A stretch of DNA of 64,000 nucleotides. Origin: Chromobacterium amazonense. Its GTDB lineage: Bacteria > Pseudomonadota > Gammaproteobacteria > Burkholderiales > Chromobacteriaceae. The notes beneath the pieces were generated by a model that did no database searches, was not told the origin of the DNA, and saw only the letters and a program-made list of their open reading frames with translations. The translations under genes were made by a program, and so were the position numbers. The DNA is taken from contig NZ_MKCR01000013.1 of assembly GCF_001855565.1 (NCBI RefSeq), forward strand, positions 1 to 64,000. The letters are read 5' to 3'. This document shows, in pieces, positions 21,261 through 30,304 of this stretch. The first letter of the stretch is position 1, and every line of letters begins with the position of its first letter.

Positions 21261-22373
21261 ATGGCAAAACTGAGTCTGAAGAATATCGCCAAGCGCTATC
21301 CCGGCGCCGAGCGCCGGGTGCTGGAAGAGATTTCGGTGGAGATCGCCGACGGCGAGTTCGTGGTCATCGTCGGCCCGTCCGGCTGCGGCAAATCCACGCT
21401 GCTGCGGATGGTGGCCGGGCTGGAGAGCACCGAGGACGGCGAGATCCGCATCGGCGAGCGGCTGGTCAACCCGCTGGAGCCCAAGGACCGCGACATCGCC
21501 ATGGTGTTCCAGAACTACGCCCTGTATCCGCACATGACGGTGGCGCAGAACATGGGCTACGCGCTCAAGCTCAAGGGCATGGCCAAGACCGCCATCATGG
21601 AGCGGGTGCTGGCCGTGGCCAAGGTGCTGGAGCTGGAGGCGCTGCTCGAACGCAAGCCGCGCGAGCTGTCCGGCGGCCAGCGCCAGCGCGTTGCGATGGG
21701 CCGCGCCATCGTGCGCGAGCCGGCGGTGTTCCTGTTCGACGAGCCGCTGTCCAATCTGGACGCCAAGCTGCGCGGCCAGATGCGGCTGGAGATCCAGCAA
21801 CTGCACCGCCGTCTGTCCACCACCAGCCTGTATGTCACCCACGATCAGGTGGAGGCGATGACGCTGGCCGACCGCGTCATCGTGTTGAACAAGGGCCATA
21901 TCGAGCAGATCGGCGCGCCGGATGAGATCTACGACCGGCCGGCTTCCACTTTTGTCGCCAGCTTTATCGGCTCGCCGGGCATGAACCTGCTGGACGCCGA
22001 GGCCGACCCGCGCGGCGAGCGCCTGCTGCTGGGCGATGGCTCGGCCTTGACCTTGCCGCAGGCCAGGAGTGAGCTGGCGGGACGCAAGTTGCGCGTCGGC
22101 ATCCGGCCCGAACACCTGCGCCTGGGCGGCGAGCCGGGCTTGAGTCTGAGCCTGCGGGTGGACAGCATAGAGATGCTGGGCGCCGATAATTACGTCTACG
22201 GCTTGATGGCCGGGCAAAACGCGGTGGCGCGGCTGGCCCACGGCCAGCGGCCTCAGCCGGGCAGCCGGCTGGAACTGACGGTGCGGCCGGAGGCGCTGCA
22301 CCTGTTTGACGCCCAAACACAACGGAGAATCGAGTATGTCGCAGCACCTGAAGCAGTCCTGGCCGTATCCTGA
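21261..22373 (+). CDS. ugpC: sn-glycerol-3-phosphate import ATP-binding protein UgpC
   Basis: A 370-residue ABC ATPase of the MalK/UgpC group. Walker A GPSGCGKST, Q-loop VFQNYALYPHM, signature ELSGGQRQRVAMGRAIV, Walker B VFLFDEPLSNLD and the switch histidine in YVTHDQVEAMT are intact. The C-terminal TOBE-type regulatory domain (about residues 240-360) includes VGIRPEHLRL. Its last 38 bases overlap the start of ugpQ in a different frame, an unusually long overlap. Drives import by ATP hydrolysis on the cytoplasmic side. Confidence 0.96.
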   Translation: MAKLSLKNIAKRYPGAERRVLEEISVEIADGEFVVIVGPSGCGKSTLLRMVAGLESTEDGEIRIGERLVNPLEPKDRDIAMVFQNYALYPHMTVAQNMGYALKLKGMAKTAIMERVLAVAKVLELEALLERKPRELSGGQRQRVAMGRAIVREPAVFLFDEPLSNLDAKLRGQMRLEIQQLHRRLSTTSLYVTHDQVEAMTLADRVIVLNKGHIEQIGAPDEIYDRPASTFVASFIGSPGMNLLDAEADPRGERLLLGDGSALTLPQARSELAGRKLRVGIRPEHLRLGGEPGLSLSLRVDSIEMLGADNYVYGLMAGQNAVARLAHGQRPQPGSRLELTVRPEALHLFDAQTQRRIEYVAAPEAVLAVS

Positions 22374-23088
22374 GCTCGTCGCCCACCGCGGCGGCGGCAC
22401 GCTGGCGCCGGAGAATACCCTGGCCGGCTTCCGCGAGGGCATCCGCTACGGCTACCGCGCGGCGGAGTGCGACGTGAAGCTGTCGGCCGACAACGTCTGC
22501 TTCCTGCTGCACGACGACACTGTGGACCGCACCAGCAACGGCCAGGGCGAGGCCAAGCTCAAAACCATGGCCGAGCTGTCGATGCTGGACGCCGGCGGCT
22601 GGAAGGGGGCGGCGTTCGCGGGCGAGGCGCTGCCGACGCTGGCCAATGTGGCGGCTTACTGCCGCGGCCAGGACATGCTGCTGAACATCGAGATCAAGCC
22701 GTGTCCGGGCCGCTTCGAGGAAACCGGCCGGCTGGTGGCGCAAGAGGCGGCGCGGCTGTGGGCCGGCGCGGCAGTGCCGCCCTTGTTGTCCTCGTTCGAG
22801 ATCGAGGCGCTGCGCGCGGCCCAGGCGGCTGAGCCGGTGCTGCCGCGCGCCTTCCTGTGCGAGGAGATCCCGGCAAACTGGTGCGAGATTTTGCGCGAGC
22901 TGGACTGCGTGGCGCTGCACTGCGACCACCATGCGCTGACCGAGGCGCTGGCGGGCGACATCAAGCAAGCCGGCTACCAGCTGCTGTGCTACACGGTGAA
23001 CGATACGGCTGACGCCGAGCGGCTGCTGGCCTGGGGCGTGGACAGCTTGTGCACCGACAGGCTGGACCTGCTGCCGGCGCGCGGCTAG
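22336..23088 (+). CDS. ugpQ: Glycerophosphodiester phosphodiesterase, cytoplasmic
   Basis: A 250-residue GDPD. It hydrolyses imported glycerophosphodiesters to glycerol-3-phosphate plus an alcohol. Catalytic and metal residues are visible: H and R in VAHRGGGTLAPENTL, E and D in AAECDVKLSADNV, the histidine in LLHDDTVDRTSNG and LNIEIKPCPGR. No signal peptide, so it acts in the cytoplasm like E. coli UgpQ. ATG 22336 has GGAG nine bases upstream and lies inside the 3' end of ugpC. It ends six bases before the convergent binding-protein gene. Confidence 0.95.
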   Translation: MSQHLKQSWPYPELVAHRGGGTLAPENTLAGFREGIRYGYRAAECDVKLSADNVCFLLHDDTVDRTSNGQGEAKLKTMAELSMLDAGGWKGAAFAGEALPTLANVAAYCRGQDMLLNIEIKPCPGRFEETGRLVAQEAARLWAGAAVPPLLSSFEIEALRAAQAAEPVLPRAFLCEEIPANWCEILRELDCVALHCDHHALTEALAGDIKQAGYQLLCYTVNDTADAERLLAWGVDSLCTDRLDLLPARG

Positions 23089-23094
23089 CGCCGT

Positions 23095-23823
23095 TCAGGG
23101 CGACCAGCGTTGCTGGATGGCTTGCAGCTGGCCATTCTGCTGTAATTTCCTCAGCGCGGCCTCGAACTGCCGCGCGCGCGGGTCGCCCTTGGCGAAGGCC
23201 ACGTAGCGCGGCATTTCCACCAAGGGCTTGGACAGCACCCGCACCTGGTTTTCCGCCTGCAGCTGCTGGATGAAGTACAGCAGCTGCGTCTTGTCGCCGA
23301 CGATCACGTCCACCCGTCCCGCCAGCAGCATCGACACCAGCTGGCGCGGCGTGGTGGCGTGCTGGTCGCGTTCGAGGTCCGCCTTGTCGAAGTCGGTTTC
23401 GTAGCTGTAACCGTGCACTTGGCCTATCAGATAGGGCTTGAGATCGCTAAGGTCGCGCCAGTAGCGAAGACGGCTTTGCGCCAGCGTGATGAACACGGTT
23501 TGTCCGGTGCGCAGCGGCCCCACCAGCTCATATTGGGCGCGGCGCTCGGCGGTGCCGGTGAAGACGAAGCCGGCGACGGCTTCCTTCTGCGCCAGTTGCA
23601 GCTTGACTCTCTCCCAGGGCAGCAGGCTGATGCGGAACGGCGTGCCGGTTTCCCGCATCACCGCGCTCACCAGCTCCACGTCCAGCCCCTGCGCGCTGCT
23701 GCCGTCCCGTCCCTGGTAGCTGTACGGTTCGAAGCTGGCGTCGGCGACCAGTCGCCACGGCGGTTCGCCCGCCAGACAGGCGAGGCTCCACAGCGCCAAT
23801 ACCCAATAGCCTATCGCTTTCAT
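23095..23823 (-). CDS. Periplasmic substrate-binding protein, amino-acid type (SBP_bac_3)
   Basis: A 242-residue protein with a short signal peptide (MKAIGYWVLALWSLACLAG) and the fold of polar-amino-acid binding proteins: FEPYSYQGRDGSSAQGLDVELV, FRISLLPWERVKLQL, and a late DVIVGDKTQLLYF. Such stand-alone proteins without permease genes are common in Chromobacterium and Pseudomonas and may bind amino acids or act as sensory proteins; ligand unknown. A longer start 12 codons upstream (23859) is possible, but 23823 places the signal peptide at the N-terminus. Convergent with ugpQ with only six bases between them. Confidence 0.82.
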   Translation of the reverse strand: MKAIGYWVLALWSLACLAGEPPWRLVADASFEPYSYQGRDGSSAQGLDVELVSAVMRETGTPFRISLLPWERVKLQLAQKEAVAGFVFTGTAERRAQYELVGPLRTGQTVFITLAQSRLRYWRDLSDLKPYLIGQVHGYSYETDFDKADLERDQHATTPRQLVSMLLAGRVDVIVGDKTQLLYFIQQLQAENQVRVLSKPLVEMPRYVAFAKGDPRARQFEAALRKLQQNGQLQAIQQRWSP

Positions 23824-23859
23824 GCTGCTTGCCGCTCCGATTGCCCGCCACGCGCGCAT

Positions 23860-24297
23860 TTTCAGATTAGCATTTATCTACTTCAGGCTGAATAATTGAT
23901 CTGCTTGAAAATGATTGGCAAAAGCCCATGCAGATCAGGCGTGGCCCTATGGCTGTTGTAGGATGGTTTCACCTTGCCAATCGCATGTCGCGTCATGCCG
24001 TCTCCACGTGGCAATGGCCTTGCCGCTTCTTATATAGCGATTTGCCGTTGCAATGAATTCAGCGCATGTCGGCATGTAAAATTGTTTTATTGCCATTTGT
24101 CCAGGTCTTTTGCTAGATTCGCCCACTTTGCCGCCAGCGCTGCGGCAAGCCAATCGGCAGGGGCTGACGCCGAATCTGCTTTCTGTTCTCAAGGTGCTTA
24201 TCCCGGCGCCAGATCGGGATTCATCCAACCTTCCATTCCCGCGGCGACGCATACTGCCGCTGCGGGAAGGTTTACGCTCAGAACGCCAAGGAGAACC
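23860..24297 (+). promoter_or_regulatory. AGCS symporter promoter and long structured leader
   Basis: This 438-base region holds a promoter TTGCCA (24090-24095), 18 bases, TAGATT (24114-24119) with an extended TG. The start near 24126 leaves a leader of about 170 nt. The leader has a hairpin TTGCCGC/GCGGCAA at its beginning and a larger element bracketed by AACCTTC (24227-24233) and GAAGGTT (24266-24272), with inner CCCGC/GCGGG pairing, ending 15 bases before the AAGGAGA ribosome binding site. I do not see the core motifs of the glycine riboswitch. Function of the leader unknown. Confidence 0.45.
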
Positions 24298-25713
24298 ATG
24301 GAGTTGTTTCATTCACTGATCAATGCCGTCAACGATGTGTTGTGGGGCAAGATACTGATCGCGCTGTTGATCGCGGTCGGCCTGTATTTCACATTGCGTT
24401 CCGGCCTGTTGCAGCTGCGCCTGTTCCGGCGCGGTTGGCAGGAGATGACGGGCGGCCGCGGCGGCCACCGCAGCAAGAACGATATTTCGCCGTTCCAGGC
24501 CTTCGCCACCGGGCTGGCCAGCCGCGTGGGCACCGGCAATATAGCCGGCGTGGCCATCGCCATCGCCGTCGGCGGGCCGGGCGCGGTGTTCTGGATGTGG
24601 CTGACCGCCTTGCTCGGCATGTCCAGCGCCTTCGTCGAATCGACGCTGGCGCAGCTGTTCAAGACCAATCACCATGACGAAACCTTCCGCGGCGGCCCGG
24701 CCTACTACATCCAGAGAGGCCTGGGCCAGCGCTGGCTGGGCGTGGCGTTCGCGCTGTGCCTGATCCTGGCCTTCGGCCTGGTGTTCAACGCGGTGCAGGC
24801 CAACTCCATCGTCGCCGCCACAACCGGCGCCTGGGGCTGGCATCCGCTGTTCGTCGGGGTGGCGCTGACGGCGATGACCGCGCCCATCATCTTCGGCGGC
24901 ATCCGTTCCGTGGCGCGGGTGGCCGAATGGCTGGTGCCGGTGATGGCGCTGATTTACCTGGCGATGGCCTTCTACGTGCTGGCCATCCATGCGGCGGAAC
25001 TGCCCGGTCTGGTGGTGCTCATCGTCAAGAGCGCGCTGGGCCTGGAGCAAGCGGCCGGCGGCGCGGCCGGTTACGCGGTGAGCCAGGCGATGATGCAGGG
25101 CATCAAGCGCGGCTTGTTCTCCAATGAGGCGGGCATGGGTTCGGCGCCCAATGCCGCGGCCACGGCGGCGTCGCGCCATCCGGCCAGCCAGGGCGCGATC
25201 CAGATGTTCGGCGTGTTCATCGATACCATGGTGATCTGCACCGCCACCTCCGCCATCATTCTGCTGTCCGGCGTGCATGACCAGGGCCTGAGCGGCGTGG
25301 CGCTGACCCAGAAGGCCATCGAATCGCAATTCGGTCCGGTCGGCGTGTCGTTCCTGGCGGTGGCGATGTTTTTGTTCGCTTTCACGTCCATCCTGGGCAA
25401 TTACGCCTACGCCGAAGGCAATGTCGAGTTCATTCTCAATAGCAAGCGCGGCCTGCTGGCCTTCCGCTTTCTGGTGCTGGCGATGGTGCTGTTCGGCGCG
25501 CTGGCTAGCTTGCCGCTGGTGTGGGACATGGCCGACCTGGCGATGGGCCTGATGGCGCTGATCAATCTGGCGGCCATCCTGCTGTTGTCGCGCTATTTCT
25601 TCATCGTGCTCGGCGATTACCAGCGCCAGTTGAAGGCCGGCGTGGCGGTGCCGGAATTCAAGGCGGACCGCTATCCCGAGTTGGCCGACAAGGTGGAGAA
25701 GGGCATCTGGTAA
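24298..25713 (+). CDS. Sodium:alanine/glycine symporter (AGCS family)
   Basis: A 471-residue membrane transporter with about ten to eleven hydrophobic helices. Diagnostic segments: [20 protein letters not shown] near residue 75, [33 protein letters not shown] and [19 protein letters not shown]. The family imports small neutral amino acids with sodium. AAGGAGA at 24288-24294 fixes the start. The last 43 bases overlap the end of the convergent chemoreceptor gene. A hairpin AAAGCC/GGCTTT right after the stop codon (25717-25732) looks like this gene's own weak terminator and lies inside the chemoreceptor reading frame. Confidence 0.92.
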   Translation: MELFHSLINAVNDVLWGKILIALLIAVGLYFTLRSGLLQLRLFRRGWQEMTGGRGGHRSKNDISPFQAFATGLASRVGTGNIAGVAIAIAVGGPGAVFWMWLTALLGMSSAFVESTLAQLFKTNHHDETFRGGPAYYIQRGLGQRWLGVAFALCLILAFGLVFNAVQANSIVAATTGAWGWHPLFVGVALTAMTAPIIFGGIRSVARVAEWLVPVMALIYLAMAFYVLAIHAAELPGLVVLIVKSALGLEQAAGGAAGYAVSQAMMQGIKRGLFSNEAGMGSAPNAAATAASRHPASQGAIQMFGVFIDTMVICTATSAIILLSGVHDQGLSGVALTQKAIESQFGPVGVSFLAVAMFLFAFTSILGNYAYAEGNVEFILNSKRGLLAFRFLVLAMVLFGALASLPLVWDMADLAMGLMALINLAAILLLSRYFFIVLGDYQRQLKAGVAVPEFKADRYPELADKVEKGIW

Positions 25714-27686
25714 GCCAAAGCCCGCCGGCTTTTCGATTCGGCGCTGGCCTTGACCGCCATCGTGTTCTGCTCGGACATCTTTGAGACCTGCTCCACATTC
25801 AGTGCCAGCGTCTGGCTGGCGTGGCTCTGTTCGCGCAGCGAATCGGTGATCTGATGGATGCTGGCCAGCACGTCGGTGATGCGGAGACGTATTTCATTCA
25901 TGCTGTTGCCGGCCGCGCGCGCGCGCTGCTGGCCGTCCATGATGGAGCGCATGCCCACCTGCATGCTCTGCGTGCCGCGTTGCGCAGTGCTCTGGATCTG
26001 GCTGACGATGTTGCTGATTTCGGTGGTGGACAGCGCGGTGCGTTCGGCCAGCTTGCGCACCTCGTCCGCCACCACGGCAAAGCCGCGTCCCATTTCGCCG
26101 GCTCGCGCTGCTTCGATCGCCGCATTCAGCGCCAATAGATTGGTCTGCTCCGCCACGTCGCGGATCACATCGACGATCCCGACGATGGATTCGGACTGTT
26201 TCCCCAGCTCGCCTATCGTGTCCGACACCGTGGACACGTCGCGCACAATGCCGTCCATGCTGCTGCAGGTGGCGGCGATCACCTTGTCTCCCTCGCCGGA
26301 CTCTTGGACGGCGTCGGTAGAGAGCCGATCCGCTTGTTCCGATTGTTCCGCGCAAACCGACAAACTGGTGCTTAGCTGCTCTATCGCGGCAGCCATGTTG
26401 GCGGCGGCTTCGTTTTGCTGGCAGCTGCTGGAGGTGATGCTTTGCGCGCTCTGCGCCATCAGGGATGCAGCGCCGTTGACTTCATTGGCGGTGGAGATCA
26501 GTTGGGATACGGTTTCCCGCAACTGATTGCGCATGCTGCGGATGGTGGCGAGCAGGCTGGATTCGTCCTTGTCGCGCAACTGGATGCGGGTATCCAGCCG
26601 GCCGGAGGCGATCTGCTCGACGACTTCCTGCACGTAGAATGGCTCGCCGCCCAGTTGCAGCGTGATCGACAGATACAGTTGCTGGAACAGGAAGATGGCC
26701 AGCAGCATGGCGGCGAAGCTGATGCCGATATAGGTGTCGCGCTGCAGGGCGGTGCGGTCTATCCGGGCTTGCAATAGATCGTTCAGCCTAGCCAGCCCGT
26801 TGGAGATGTAGGCCGAGATGGCCTGGACGTTTTCGGCGGTATGGCCGGCGATCTTCAGCCCGCTGGCGCCGGTCTTGCCGGCGACGGCGTCGTCTATGCC
26901 CTGGCCTTGGTGTTTCAGGATGGTGGCCAGCTTGTCGCCCATGGGCGCAAGATCGGCTTTCAGTCCTGCGTTGTAGGCGAAGGCCTTGCTGACGTCGCTG
27001 ACCAGGCCGTCGCTGGCTTCTCCGATCAGCGGGCGCAGTTCGACCAGCCTGTCCCGCTGTCCGGGTTCCAGCGGATGATTGGCCTCCGCCAGCGCGGCGA
27101 CGGCATGCGCTTCGCCCAGGTGGATCAGCAAGGTGGGCAGCTTGGAGGTTGAGGCATCCATCAGATAATAGGTATCGATGTCCGGGTCCAGCGTCAGGTT
27201 GGAATTGTCGCTGATGGCGCCGATCAGGTTGTTCAGCTTGTCGTTGAAGGCGGCGTAGGCGGCAATCTGCTGCGCAGGCGCAGCATTGCCGGCGGCCTGC
27301 AAAGCGTTCCAGCCGGCAAGCGTGTCTTTCCAGGCGCTGTCGCTGTTCAGCGTGCCGCCAATCTGATCGTTGACCGTTTTCAAGGCCTGCCATTTGGTCT
27401 GCAGTTGCTGAGTCGCATCGCTCAGGCTGCTGCGGGCCTGGCTGTCGCCCAGCGCCGCGCGCACCGCCAGTTCTTGCTGCAGCTGCGCGGCGGCAAGGCA
27501 GGCGGTTAGCGGTTGCATATAGACGACGCCGATTTTTTCCTTTTTGGTCGACTCGATGTTGTCCTGATTGGTTCGATACAGGGCGTAGACCAAGTAGAGC
27601 AGCGCGAAGGCGAACAGTAGTCCGATGACGGCAAAACGCTTGGGATAGCTGAGGACTTGCATCAGCCGGACGATGGGGGTGGTCAT
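25671..27686 (-). CDS. Methyl-accepting chemotaxis protein with altered C-terminus
   Basis: A 671-residue chemoreceptor. A first membrane helix near residues 15-37 ([19 protein letters not shown]), a long periplasmic helical domain, a second membrane helix near 320-340, a HAMP-like segment and the signalling domain with the conserved hairpin tip [25 protein letters not shown] (in part [18 protein letters not shown]). ATG 27686 follows AAAGGAG. Odd: after [11 protein letters not shown] the sequence departs from the usual last 20-25 residues of such receptors and instead continues with about 20 residues encoded on the opposite strand of the symporter 3' end. A deletion has probably fused the gene to its neighbour. 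Confidence 0.88.
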   Translation of the reverse strand: MTTPIVRLMQVLSYPKRFAVIGLLFAFALLYLVYALYRTNQDNIESTKKEKIGVVYMQPLTACLAAAQLQQELAVRAALGDSQARSSLSDATQQLQTKWQALKTVNDQIGGTLNSDSAWKDTLAGWNALQAAGNAAPAQQIAAYAAFNDKLNNLIGAISDNSNLTLDPDIDTYYLMDASTSKLPTLLIHLGEAHAVAALAEANHPLEPGQRDRLVELRPLIGEASDGLVSDVSKAFAYNAGLKADLAPMGDKLATILKHQGQGIDDAVAGKTGASGLKIAGHTAENVQAISAYISNGLARLNDLLQARIDRTALQRDTYIGISFAAMLLAIFLFQQLYLSITLQLGGEPFYVQEVVEQIASGRLDTRIQLRDKDESSLLATIRSMRNQLRETVSQLISTANEVNGAASLMAQSAQSITSSSCQQNEAAANMAAAIEQLSTSLSVCAEQSEQADRLSTDAVQESGEGDKVIAATCSSMDGIVRDVSTVSDTIGELGKQSESIVGIVDVIRDVAEQTNLLALNAAIEAARAGEMGRGFAVVADEVRKLAERTALSTTEISNIVSQIQSTAQRGTQSMQVGMRSIMDGQQRARAAGNSMNEIRLRITDVLASIHQITDSLREQSHASQTLALNVEQVSKMSEQNTMAVKASAESKSRRALAYQMPFSTLSANSG

Positions 27687-27891
27687 GGCGATACTCCTTT
27701 CGTATTGCCCGCGCAGGAGGCCGGCGGGCAATACGTGGCGGAATGAAGTTCTCTACCCTTCAACTGTATAAGTGGAATTGCTTAATACAAGTCTAAATCA
27801 TAGTGATTGACAGACGTGCCGCTATCGCGCGGGAAACAGTATCGGGCGGCGCTGACCGTGGAAGAGGAGGCGACTGGATGGGGCCGGCTGC

Positions 27892-27956
27892 GCGCGCCTT
27901 GCCGCTTGTGTCCGGGCAAGGCGCGCAGGCATGAAATCTCGCGCCAGAGGCGCGAG
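27892..27956 (-). terminator. Paired GC-rich hairpins downstream of hemN
   Basis: CTCGCGCC, loop AGA, GGCGCGAG (27938-27956) begins ten bases after the hemN stop on the minus strand and is followed by ATTTCAT, a weak U-tract. A second, perfect 12-base stem, GCGCGCCTTGCC and GGCAAGGCGCGC with an 11-base loop, lies at 27892-27926. Together they probably end hemN transcription before the chemoreceptor promoter region. The remainder of this 279-base gap shows no clear promoter motif. Confidence 0.5.
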
Positions 27957-27965
27957 GGGGATAGA

Positions 27966-29372
27966 TCAGATGGTTTTGGAATAACGGGCGTGGGTCTGCC
28001 GTTCGCGCAGATGACGGTCAAAGATCATCGCGATATTGCGGATCAGGAAACGGCCCTTGGGCTCCACCATCAGGAAGTCGCCGTCGAAGGACAGCAGGCC
28101 CTGCTGCTGGAAAACCCGAATCTGCGGCATTTCTTCGGTGAAGTATTGGGCGAAATTGATGCCGTAGATTTCCTCGATGGCCTCCACTGACAGCGAGAAG
28201 CGGCACATCAGGCCCTGGATGATGGTGCGGCGCAGCACGTCGTCGTTGTCCAGCGTCAGGCCGCGCACCACCGGCAGCTTTTTCTGATCCAGCGCGGCGT
28301 AATAGCCTTCCAGCGTCTTGTCGTTCTGCGTGTAACAGGCGCCGATCTTGCCTATGGATGACACGCCGAAGCCGAGCATGTCGCAGTCGGCGTGGGTGGA
28401 ATAGCCCTGGAAGTTGCGTTGCAGCCGGCCCTGGCGCAAGGCGACGGCCAACTCGTCGTCCGGTTTGGCGAAATGATCCATGCCGATGAACACATAGCCG
28501 ACATTGGTCAGCATCTTCACCGCGTCTTGCAGGATGTCCAGCTTGACGCCGGCAGGCGGCAGGTCGGCCTCATGGATGCGGCGCTGCGGCATGAATACCG
28601 TCGGCAGGTGGGCGTAGTTGTACAGCGCCAGCCGGTCCGGGTCGAGCGCCAGCGCGGTTTCCAGGGTGCGCAGCATCGATTCGCGCGTTTGCAGCGGCAG
28701 GCCATAGATCAGGTCCAGGCTGACCGACTGGATGCCGGCCGCGCGCCCGGCGTCGATCACGGCGCGGGTTTCCTCTTCGCTTTGAACGCGGTTGACCGCC
28801 TTCTGCACGGCCGGTTCGAAGTCCTGCACGCCGACGCTGATGCGATTGAAGCCATATTGCGCCAGTTTTCGCATCGTTTCGCGCGAAACCTTGCGCGGAT
28901 CGATCTCTATGGAATATTCTCCATCTGACATGAATTCAAAATGAGTGGAAAGCATGCCCATCAATCGCTCAAGCTGGGCATCGGACAGGAAGGTGGGCGT
29001 GCCGCCGCCAAAGTGAAGCTGGATGACTTTTTCACGGCAGCCGAGCTGCTCGGCCACCAGGCGGATTTCTTTCTCCAGATAGTCCAGATAGATGTCGGCC
29101 TTGCTTTTGTCCTTGGTGATGATCTTGTTGCAAGCGCAGTAGAAACAGACCGTGTTGCAAAACGGTATGTGTACGTAAAGCGACAAGGGCTTGCGGTTGG
29201 CGCCGATGCGGCGCTGTTTCAAGCGGAGCAGATAGTCGCTTTCGGAAAAATTGGATGTAAAGCGATCCGCGGTCGGGTACGATGTGTACCGCGGCCCTGA
29301 GCCATCCAGTCGTTCGATCAGCTCGCGATCAAACTCAAAATGAGCGGGAGAATAAGGATGGGTGGTTTTCAT
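27966..29372 (-). CDS. hemN: Oxygen-independent coproporphyrinogen III oxidase
   Basis: A 468-residue radical SAM enzyme that decarboxylates coproporphyrinogen III to protoporphyrinogen IX without oxygen. The [4Fe-4S] motif C72-x3-C76-x2-C79 is in IPFCNTVCFYCACN. GPRYTSYPTADRF at the N-terminus is the HemN-specific trip-wire region, and the C-terminal HemN domain is present. Full length compared with E. coli HemN (457). It is divergent from fnr with an FNR box between the two, which fits anaerobic induction of haem synthesis. Confidence 0.96.
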   Translation of the reverse strand: MKTTHPYSPAHFEFDRELIERLDGSGPRYTSYPTADRFTSNFSESDYLLRLKQRRIGANRKPLSLYVHIPFCNTVCFYCACNKIITKDKSKADIYLDYLEKEIRLVAEQLGCREKVIQLHFGGGTPTFLSDAQLERLMGMLSTHFEFMSDGEYSIEIDPRKVSRETMRKLAQYGFNRISVGVQDFEPAVQKAVNRVQSEEETRAVIDAGRAAGIQSVSLDLIYGLPLQTRESMLRTLETALALDPDRLALYNYAHLPTVFMPQRRIHEADLPPAGVKLDILQDAVKMLTNVGYVFIGMDHFAKPDDELAVALRQGRLQRNFQGYSTHADCDMLGFGVSSIGKIGACYTQNDKTLEGYYAALDQKKLPVVRGLTLDNDDVLRRTIIQGLMCRFSLSVEAIEEIYGINFAQYFTEEMPQIRVFQQQGLLSFDGDFLMVEPKGRFLIRNIAMIFDRHLRERQTHARYSKTI

Positions 29373-29437
29373 GTCGTTTTCTGATGGAAAAACTTCTGGT
29401 GTACTGGTAAATTTGCGGAAAACCCGTGAACTCAGTA

Positions 29438-29451
29438 TTGATAAGGGTCAA
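29438..29451. promoter_or_regulatory. FNR box between hemN and fnr
   Basis: TTGATAAGGGTCAA matches TTGAT-N4-ATCAA at nine of ten positions. It is 27 bases before the fnr start codon and 66 bases before hemN, so it can repress fnr (autoregulation) and activate hemN. A consensus half site on the left and one mismatch (G for A) on the right. Confidence 0.8.
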
Positions 29452-29478
29452 CCTTTACCGGCTTGCAGCCCATACAGC

Positions 29479-30225
29479 ATGTCAGAACACAATCACATAC
29501 CCCTGCATAGTTTGAAAGTCTCTTGCTCCAGCTGTAGTTTGCGCGAGCTGTGCCTCCCGGTTGGCCTCAACCGCGAGGAGATGAGCCAGCTCGATACGGT
29601 GATTCGGCAGAGTCGCCGTCTGAAGCGAGGCGAGTACCTGTTCCATAGCGGCGAGTCTTTCAAGTCGCTGTTCGCCGTGCGCACCGGCTTCTTCAAAACC
29701 TGCGTCGCCAGCCAGGACGGCCGCGAACAAGTCACCGGTTTCCAGATGTCCGGCGAGCTGATGGGCCTGGACGGCATTTCCACCGGCAACCACAGCTGCG
29801 ACGCCATCGCGCTGGAGGACAGCGAGGTGTGCGAGCTGCCGTTTGGCCGCATGGAGACGCTGAGCCGTGACATCCCCAGCCTGCAGCACCATTTCTACCG
29901 GCTGATGAGCCGCGAAATCGTGCGCGACCAGAACGTCATGCTGCTGCTGGGCAATATGAAGGCGGAGGAGCGCATTGCCGCCTTCCTGCTGAACCTGTCG
30001 CAGCGTCTGTCCACCCGCGGCTTCGCCGCCAACGACTTCATCCTGCGCATGAGCCGCGAGGAGATCGGCAGCTTCCTCGGCCTGAAGCTGGAGACTGTCA
30101 GCCGCACGCTGTCCAAGTTCCAGCAGCAGGGCTGGATCGCCGTCGATCACAAGCATATCCAGCTGGTGAAAGTGGACGATCTGAAGAACCTGATCTCCGG
30201 CTGTTCCCACGCCAACGGCCACTGA
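29479..30225 (+). CDS. fnr: FNR-type oxygen-sensing transcriptional regulator
   Basis: A 248-residue CRP/FNR regulator. The [4Fe-4S] cluster ligands are all present: C16-x2-C19-x5-C25 (SCSSCSLRELC) and C118 (SEVCELPF). The cyclic-nucleotide-like beta barrel covers about residues 30-150, and the C-terminal HTH contains EEIGSFLGLKLETVSRTLSK with the E..SR recognition residues of FNR. It activates anaerobic genes when oxygen is low. ATG 29479 was chosen because the reading frame upstream contains the FNR box and the hemN leader. A strong terminator follows. Confidence 0.96.
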   Translation: MSEHNHIPLHSLKVSCSSCSLRELCLPVGLNREEMSQLDTVIRQSRRLKRGEYLFHSGESFKSLFAVRTGFFKTCVASQDGREQVTGFQMSGELMGLDGISTGNHSCDAIALEDSEVCELPFGRMETLSRDIPSLQHHFYRLMSREIVRDQNVMLLLGNMKAEERIAAFLLNLSQRLSTRGFAANDFILRMSREEIGSFLGLKLETVSRTLSKFQQQGWIAVDHKHIQLVKVDDLKNLISGCSHANGH

Positions 30226-30246
30226 TTCCGGCTCGATGGAAAAGCG

Positions 30247-30273
30247 AAAGGCAGGTCATTGACCTGCCTTTTT
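30247..30273 (+). terminator. Bidirectional terminator between fnr and mnmA
   Basis: AAAGGCAGGTCA, loop TT, GACCTGCCTTTTT. T-runs on both strands; it serves fnr and the convergent mnmA gene. Confidence 0.92.
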
Positions 30274-30304
30274 CATGCCCGCGGATGATGGCTGCCGCCA
30301 GGGA

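Noticed and set aside
24120-24297. Glycine riboswitch ahead of the AGCS symporter
   Set aside because: The core motifs of that riboswitch are not visible in this leader.
29362-29478. N-terminal extension of FNR
   Set aside because: The FNR box and the hemN promoter region lie inside it, and the cysteine cluster is at the correct distance from ATG 29479.
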